Source: Lentilitoribacter sp039986595 | Lineage (GTDB): Bacteria; Pseudomonadota; Alphaproteobacteria; Rhizobiales; Rhizobiaceae | Assembly: GCA_039986595.1 (NCBI GenBank) | Contig: JBDWQJ010000002.1 | Location: forward strand, 1-64,000 | Length of the DNA: 64,000 nt | Reading direction: 5' to 3' | Shown: positions 59,364 to 64,000 of the stretch, piece by piece | How positions within the stretch are numbered: position 1 is the stretch's first letter | Layout: every line of letters starts with the position of its first letter | Position numbers and translations under genes: made by a program | The notes under the pieces: model-generated | Seen by the model: only the letters and a program-made list of their open reading frames with translations | Databases searched by the model: none | What the model was told of the DNA's origin: nothing

Positions 59364-60455
59364 TTAAATGTAAGTTGGAACGCAGACCTTGCCATCGAAG
59401 AGTTTGCGAGATGTGCGCAACAGGCCTGCCGAATGCAAATCAAACCCATGTTTGTCGATATCATAATCAAAAACCACATCAATTGATCCTGTAGGATGCT
59501 CGATTTTTATCTTTGCAGGGTTTTCATTTGGAATAACGGCCAAACCTTCAGCAACTGTATTGGACGCAAGTAGGCACGAACCGGTGCAAATAGAACCTGT
59601 GACGGCAAACGCGGGATGAGCCGTCCATGGCATGAAATAGCGAGCAGCAATCGCGCCACCTTCTTTGGGTGCTGCAAGCAAACCAAATTTTGGAACTACT
59701 GACCTACTCACATCACCAAGACCCATGAGTTCCCCAGCTTTAATACGAAGCGGCTCAATCAGCTCAAAGAGTTTTTTGTTTTCGTCCAATTCTTCGCGCG
59801 TCTCATAACCGGTTATGCCGAAATCTGACGCGCGACCAATTACCATCGGCATGGCAACATCAATGCAGGTTAATTCAATGCCATCGATTAAATCCATTGC
59901 ATTGCCAGTTGGAAACAATTTGCCGGTTTTTGATCCAACAACATCTTTGAAATTCAAAACAATTGGCGCTGCGGTTCCCGGCACACCATTCACGCTGGCT
60001 TCGCCCTGATAGTTTACATGTGCGTCTTCATTGCTGGATGGTGTTTCGACAATCGCTTCAACGCGTGCACCAGTATTGGTGCTTAGGATTTTAACAGCAG
60101 TTGTTTCACCCTGAATTGGCATCAACCCCATTTCAATGGCTGCAGGACCTACACCTGCTAAAATATTTCCGCATGTTGGGGAATAATCAACGCGTTTTTC
60201 ATCTACCGAAACTTGTGCGAAAAAGTAGTCAATATCCGCCCACTCATCCTCAGAAGGAGATAACATTGCAACCTTTGTTGTCACTGCGTTGCCACCGCCA
60301 ATACCATCAATATTCAGTGAATGCCCCGCACCAACTGCTGCGATTAAAACCTCTGAAAGTTGGTCCAGATCTTCCGGCAAATCTTTGCGATTAAAATACG
60401 GTCCCTTTGAGGTTCCACCGCGCATTAAAACACAAGGAATTTCTCGCTGTTTCAT
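59364..60455 (-). CDS. 4-oxalomesaconate tautomerase-like (PrpF family) protein
   Basis: A 363-residue PrpF-superfamily isomerase. The N-terminal PCVLMRGGTSKGPYF, DGIGGGNAVTTKVAML near 60-75, and SPTCGNILAGVGPAAIEMGL with the catalytic cysteine near 105-115 match the family that includes GalD (4-oxalomesaconate keto-enol tautomerase) and PrpF (aconitate isomerase). No aromatic-cleavage genes are nearby. Instead it lies 2 bases downstream of a tricarboxylate transporter gene, so a tricarboxylic or unsaturated substrate, such as an aconitate isomer, is at least as likely. The ATG at 60455 is chosen by family start. Confidence 0.85.
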   Translation of the reverse strand: MKQREIPCVLMRGGTSKGPYFNRKDLPEDLDQLSEVLIAAVGAGHSLNIDGIGGGNAVTTKVAMLSPSEDEWADIDYFFAQVSVDEKRVDYSPTCGNILAGVGPAAIEMGLMPIQGETTAVKILSTNTGARVEAIVETPSSNEDAHVNYQGEASVNGVPGTAAPIVLNFKDVVGSKTGKLFPTGNAMDLIDGIELTCIDVAMPMVIGRASDFGITGYETREELDENKKLFELIEPLRIKAGELMGLGDVSRSVVPKFGLLAAPKEGGAIAARYFMPWTAHPAFAVTGSICTGSCLLASNTVAEGLAVIPNENPAKIKIEHPTGSIDVVFDYDIDKHGFDLHSAGLLRTSRKLFDGKVCVPTYI

Positions 60456-60457
60456 GA

Positions 60458-62494
60458 CTAGGCACCCCCTAAAGGCCAAGGCAGGTCAACAAAATCCTGC
60501 AACAGACCAGGAGGGAAATCACGATTTAATGTCCATGCCATGAAGCACATAAACGCAATGCCAATCGCTGTTAGCAGAGCCGATTTACCCCAGGTTTCAC
60601 CAGCGCGAATTTTAAAGAAGCTTAAGAGGAAAATACCTAAGGCTATAATGAATCCCAATAAGCCGCTTAACACCAACAATCCAGCAAACCATGCCAAAGT
60701 TGGCCACAAACCATGCGCAGCGTCCGCATCTTCCCCATCAGCTTCACGGTCAGCAAAAATCATATCTGTTTCTGGCTGCCGGATCATTTTAACGATCAAA
60801 ATAAGACAACAAACAATCGCAACGATCGAGATCACCATCGGGATAATTTTGTCTCCCATCAATCTGTCGCTGATCTGCGAAGCATTCCAATAGGTAATAA
60901 TGAAGTAGCCAGTGATAATGCTTAAGAAGATAAATGGCGCTCGCTTAGAACCTGATTTCACATCGCCCTCTGCTAGAATAGATTTCGCCTGACGAATACC
61001 AATTGCAATGGAAATAACGGTGATAATCAAAAGCACCAGAACAATCGGGCTAAAGATATATTCAAGGCCAGCTTCCATGCTTTCGCGAAAACGAAAACGT
61101 GCAATTTGGAAAGCCTGATTGGTAAATTTCTCAACTGGATTTGATAGCACAAATCCAATTAGAAATGCCGGACGCGACCAATCAAACCGACGGAGGAAAA
61201 TACCCAATAAACCAATCGCAAATAGCGCTACAAGATCAGCAAAATTTTGACCTGATTGAAACGCAGCAAACGAGATCAACATAAATAGGAATGGCGCAAG
61301 TAGAGTAAATCTAATCGTCGTTAGTTTTGCGATCATCCCTGATGAGGCGATGCATAAGACCGTTCCCACAACATTGGCAAGCGCAAGCAGCCAAACAATC
61401 GAATAGGTGAAGTTTAGATTGTCTTTTAGCATTGAAGGGCCAACTTCAATTGAACCTGAACCCAATAGCGCCACGGCTCCGATGAAAATCGCCATTGAGC
61501 CTGAACCGGGAATACCAAACAGTAAAGTTGGCACTAAACCGCCGCCCTCTTTGGCATTGTTTGAACTTTCTGGCCCAATAACTCCGCGAACCTCGCCGCT
61601 ACCGAAGTTTGATTTATCTTTTGTTGTTTGAACCGCATGCCCATAGGCGATCCAATCGACCACCGATCCGCCCAAACCTGGGATAATTCCAACAACAACA
61701 CCGATGATAGAACAACGAATTGATAGCCAAATATTTGCCCACCAGTCTTTAACACCCTCAAACCATCCCGCGCCCAAAGTTGCCGTCTTTGAGATTGCTC
61801 GATCTTGCCGCAACAATGATATAATTTCTGGAATAGCAAAGATCCCTAGACCGACAATGACAAGTTTGAGACCATCGGTGAGATAGGGAATGTCATAACT
61901 TGCCATGCGCAAGCTACCACCCGCATCCGCTTCACCAATGGTGCCCACAACAAGACCAAGACCTGCAGCTGCCATGCCTTTAATAGCAACGCGACCGGCA
62001 AGAATAGCCACCATTGAAAGACCCAAAATGGTGATCATCAGCATTTCAGGAAGGCCGAAAGACAATACAATCGGCCGCGCGATCAAGATAAAGACGGTTA
62101 GAAAAGATGCCCCGATCAACCCGCCAAACAAGGATGATGCAAATGCTGCTGAAAGCGCGCGCGCTGCTTCACCCTTCTTGGCCATTGGAAATCCATCAAG
62201 CACTGTGGCTTGCGAGGCAGACGAACCCGGAATACCCATTAATACCGATGCAAACGTATCGGATGTGGGCACAACGGCGACCATGCCAATCATCAATGCA
62301 AGACCAAGAATTGGATCCATACCGAACATAAATGGCAGTAAAAGAGATAATCCAGCGATCCCACCTAAACCGGGGAACACGCCAATACATAAACCCATCA
62401 CCACTCCAAGGATAAGATATCCCAGTACGATGGGTTGAAGTATGAGCGCAAATGCGTCGCCAAGGGCTGGTAACGCCTGAGTAAAGACGTCCAT
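60458..62494 (-). CDS. Tripartite tricarboxylate transporter permease, TctA-TctB fusion
   Basis: A 678-residue inner-membrane permease. Residues about 1-500 are TctA: GVFPGLGGIAGLSLLLPFMFG, GIPGSSASQATVLDGFPMAKKGEAARAL and FGIPGSGSMAIFIGAVAL are hallmarks. After about residue 500 a TctB-like four-helix membrane part follows (LAEGDVKSGSKRAPFIFLS, then LVLSGLLGFIIALGIFLLSFFKI). The usual separate tctB gene is therefore fused to tctA. Start at 62494 has GGAGG ahead. Upstream lies tctC, downstream the tautomerase, all in one operon. Confidence 0.9.
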   Translation of the reverse strand: MDVFTQALPALGDAFALILQPIVLGYLILGVVMGLCIGVFPGLGGIAGLSLLLPFMFGMDPILGLALMIGMVAVVPTSDTFASVLMGIPGSSASQATVLDGFPMAKKGEAARALSAAFASSLFGGLIGASFLTVFILIARPIVLSFGLPEMLMITILGLSMVAILAGRVAIKGMAAAGLGLVVGTIGEADAGGSLRMASYDIPYLTDGLKLVIVGLGIFAIPEIISLLRQDRAISKTATLGAGWFEGVKDWWANIWLSIRCSIIGVVVGIIPGLGGSVVDWIAYGHAVQTTKDKSNFGSGEVRGVIGPESSNNAKEGGGLVPTLLFGIPGSGSMAIFIGAVALLGSGSIEVGPSMLKDNLNFTYSIVWLLALANVVGTVLCIASSGMIAKLTTIRFTLLAPFLFMLISFAAFQSGQNFADLVALFAIGLLGIFLRRFDWSRPAFLIGFVLSNPVEKFTNQAFQIARFRFRESMEAGLEYIFSPIVLVLLIITVISIAIGIRQAKSILAEGDVKSGSKRAPFIFLSIITGYFIITYWNASQISDRLMGDKIIPMVISIVAIVCCLILIVKMIRQPETDMIFADREADGEDADAAHGLWPTLAWFAGLLVLSGLLGFIIALGIFLLSFFKIRAGETWGKSALLTAIGIAFMCFMAWTLNRDFPPGLLQDFVDLPWPLGGA

Positions 62495-62571
62495 TACGGC
62501 CTCCAATGGATTAAAAATTTATGATTTGGAAGGCCCTGCCGCGATCAACGACAGAGCCAAAATTAAAGCTG

Positions 62572-63657
62572 TTAGTTCAGCTCAACACCGTAGGCTTCTT
62601 TGAGCCAATTAGTGACAAAGGCTTTCGCTGAATCGGGCACTGTTGTTGCCACACTCAAAGCTTTTGCAGCCTCATCGCCCACATACATTGGATATTTACC
62701 AACGCGTTTGGCTGAAATTTCTGCAAAGTCCGGGCGTGCTTTTACCGCAGCAAATGCTGTTACAAATGCATCGATAATTGCTTGATCTGTACCTGCAGGC
62801 AGGAACGCGATTTTCTGAGATGGGAAGCCTGCTACAAAGAACGCCTTCCATGCATCCCATGCTTCGCCAGACGTTTCACAACCGTCTGTTGCTTCACACA
62901 CTTCTTTAAATGTCGGCATATCAGGGAATGTTGGATCGCGAACAATATTGCCATCGCTATCCAATGAACCCCAAGACATCATTGGAACGGCAGTGCCTGC
63001 TTCCACCAATGGTGTTGAACCACCGAGATATCCTGATGTTGTTTGGTAATCGATATTTGCTTCGCCACGTTCGAACATTAAACGACCATCACCGCGACCT
63101 TTAATACCAAATACCGGCTCAACATTCATTCCAAGCATTTGCCAAGCGAGAAGCGGAACAAGATCAAGACGTGTTGCACCTTGTGAACCGTAGATGAAAC
63201 TCATCTCTTTAAGACCATTGGCTGAACCATCAAATTTTGCACCAGCTTCAGCGTTTAGATATGCAACACCGCCGGTTCCTGTTGCCATAACAGGATTCCA
63301 GTCTTTGTACTCATATTTCACACGTGGATCACCCAAAAGATAAGGGAATTGTGTTGATCCGGATGAGCCGAACATAACCGATCCATCACCATCTTTTTGC
63401 TGCTGGAACCAGTTTGCGCCTTTGGTTGAACCAGCGCCTGGCATGAATTTAACAACAACAGTTGGTGCACCTGGCAACGCTTCAGATAAAAGCGGAGCAA
63501 AGAAGTTTGCCCATTTAGCCGAGCCACCAGTTTCTGAAAACGGAATAGTCCATTCGATTGTTTTGCCTGACATATCCATCGCGTTTGCTGATGTTGCCAT
63601 AGACAAAGCCATTGCTGCTGCTGATGCAGTCAAAGCAAGTTTAGTTAGAGTTTTCAT
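62572..63657 (-). CDS. Tripartite tricarboxylate transporter substrate-binding protein (TctC/Bug family)
   Basis: A 361-residue periplasmic solute receptor. Signal peptide LTKLALTASAAAMALSMATSANA, then the Bug-type fold with KTIEWTIPFSETGGSAKWANF, KFMPGAGSTKGANWF, and GSSGSTQFPYLL ligand-binding loops. Relevant substrates in the family are citrate, other carboxylates and aromatic acids. The ATG at 63657 has GGGAGGAA ahead; the frame is open 25 codons further but without support. First gene of the tct operon. Confidence 0.9.
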   Translation of the reverse strand: MKTLTKLALTASAAAMALSMATSANAMDMSGKTIEWTIPFSETGGSAKWANFFAPLLSEALPGAPTVVVKFMPGAGSTKGANWFQQQKDGDGSVMFGSSGSTQFPYLLGDPRVKYEYKDWNPVMATGTGGVAYLNAEAGAKFDGSANGLKEMSFIYGSQGATRLDLVPLLAWQMLGMNVEPVFGIKGRGDGRLMFERGEANIDYQTTSGYLGGSTPLVEAGTAVPMMSWGSLDSDGNIVRDPTFPDMPTFKEVCEATDGCETSGEAWDAWKAFFVAGFPSQKIAFLPAGTDQAIIDAFVTAFAAVKARPDFAEISAKRVGKYPMYVGDEAAKALSVATTVPDSAKAFVTNWLKEAYGVELN

Positions 63658-63779
63658 ATATTCCTCCCAAGAATTAATCTCTACGGCTTCGCAATGAAGC
63701 GATGAGCCGCAGGCAACGTGTATTTCTCCCAAATACTATGTTGACAAACATAGGAGTAAATGGCGAACCTTTCATACAG

Positions 63780-63794
63780 CTTTCAAAGTGAAAG
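63780..63794. promoter_or_regulatory. Inverted repeat between divergent tctC and response regulator gene
   Basis: CTTTCAAAGTGAAAG is a perfect inverted repeat with 6-base arms and 3-base centre. It lies between divergent tctC and the regulator gene, a good place for a regulator binding site. Confidence 0.4.
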
Positions 63795-63820
63795 TTTTTT
63801 TAAATAGCAATGGACGAACG

Positions 63821-64000
63821 ATGAGAATAGCAGTTGTTGAGGATAACAGGCCATTGGCGGATGGGATTGCCCGTGCCTTTCGCGACGATGGCCATGGGGT
63901 GGACGAGCTGCATGATGGGGAATCAGCAAATCAGTTTCTCAACCAAGAAACTGTTGATCTGATCATATTAGATATCAATCTACCGGGTAAGTCGGGCCTT
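63821..64000 (+). CDS. Response regulator, N-terminal part (TctD-like), cut by window edge
   Basis: First 60 codons of a two-component response regulator receiver domain: MRIAVVEDN with the acidic pocket (E7, D8) and phosphoacceptor D51 in LIILDINLPGKSGL, followed by K57. Divergent from the tct operon, the usual place of tctD, which activates tricarboxylate transport genes with the sensor kinase TctE. The rest of the gene and the kinase lie outside the window. Confidence 0.85.
   Translation, partial: MRIAVVEDNRPLADGIARAFRDDGHGVDELHDGESANQFLNQETVDLIILDINLPGKSGL

Noticed and set aside
61905..62438. 177-codon open frame opposite the tctA part
   Set aside because: Antisense to conserved transmembrane coding sequence; composition follows the complement of hydrophobic codons. 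No ribosome-binding site.

Overview
This 64 kb window is a chromosomal segment of an alphaproteobacterium, almost certainly of the order Hyphomicrobiales (Rhizobiales). The evidence is gene content and order: lysC-ptsP-prfA-prmC followed by a DUF4167 gene and clpB; the CobS/CobT cobaltochelatase pair next to a J-domain gene and bolA; aroK-aroB followed by a CorC-like gene; small membrane gene-xerD-accA-L,D-transpeptidase-tusA; hisC-tyrC divergent from metX-metW; and order-typical families DUF1178, DUF2125 and DUF4167. Base composition looks moderate by eye, not the very high GC of soil rhizobia, which would suit a marine or host-associated relative; this is an inference.

Layout. 0.4-8.5 kb: M23 peptidase, YjbR-like protein, clpB, DUF4167, prmC, prfA. 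8.5-13.1 kb: ptsP, lysC, ubiG. 13.2-16.5 kb: a XRE-cupin regulator with a GNAT enzyme, and a chromate-efflux pair (rhodanese-ChrB plus ChrA). 16.6-24 kb: DUF1178, amidohydrolase, grxC, comF, a methyltransferase, an orphan Flp pilin with a partner, mutT, GNAT, argJ and a parvulin. 24-32 kb: secA, a flippase/GNAT pair, plsC, ChaC, DUF2125. 32-38.3 kb: tyrC and hisC divergent from metX-metW, then a methyltransferase and small genes. 38.5-44.6 kb: rpmB, a queuosine-precursor transporter with a candidate preQ1-I riboswitch, a phytase-like esterase, cobT, cobS, J-domain protein, bolA. 44.6-55.5 kb: CorC-like, aroB, aroK, a 49-residue membrane protein, xerD, accA, L,D-transpeptidase, tusA, gluQRS, DNA glycosylase, HNH, dsbB, DedA-like. 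55.55-59.3 kb: tRNA-Leu(CAA) followed by a decayed integrative island. 59.4-64 kb: a tripartite tricarboxylate transporter (fused TctA-TctB, TctC) with a 4-oxalomesaconate tautomerase-like enzyme and a divergent response regulator cut by the window edge.

Most of the window is core chromosome with tight operons. The accessory part is the tRNA-Leu island: a frameshifted P4-type integrase whose expected start codon reads ATA, the C-terminal end of a second and unrelated integrase, an IS110-type transposase tail, and one intact 554-residue secreted protein whose sequence pattern resembles MACPF/CDC-type pore-forming proteins. That protein and the riboswitch whose pseudoknot would include the yhhQ start codon are the two observations most worth following up. 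Other items include an 11-bp perfect inverted repeat in front of the XRE-cupin gene, a 15-bp tandem repeat inside a signal-peptide coding region, a TctA-TctB fusion, and an unannotatable-by-length membrane microprotein translationally coupled to xerD.
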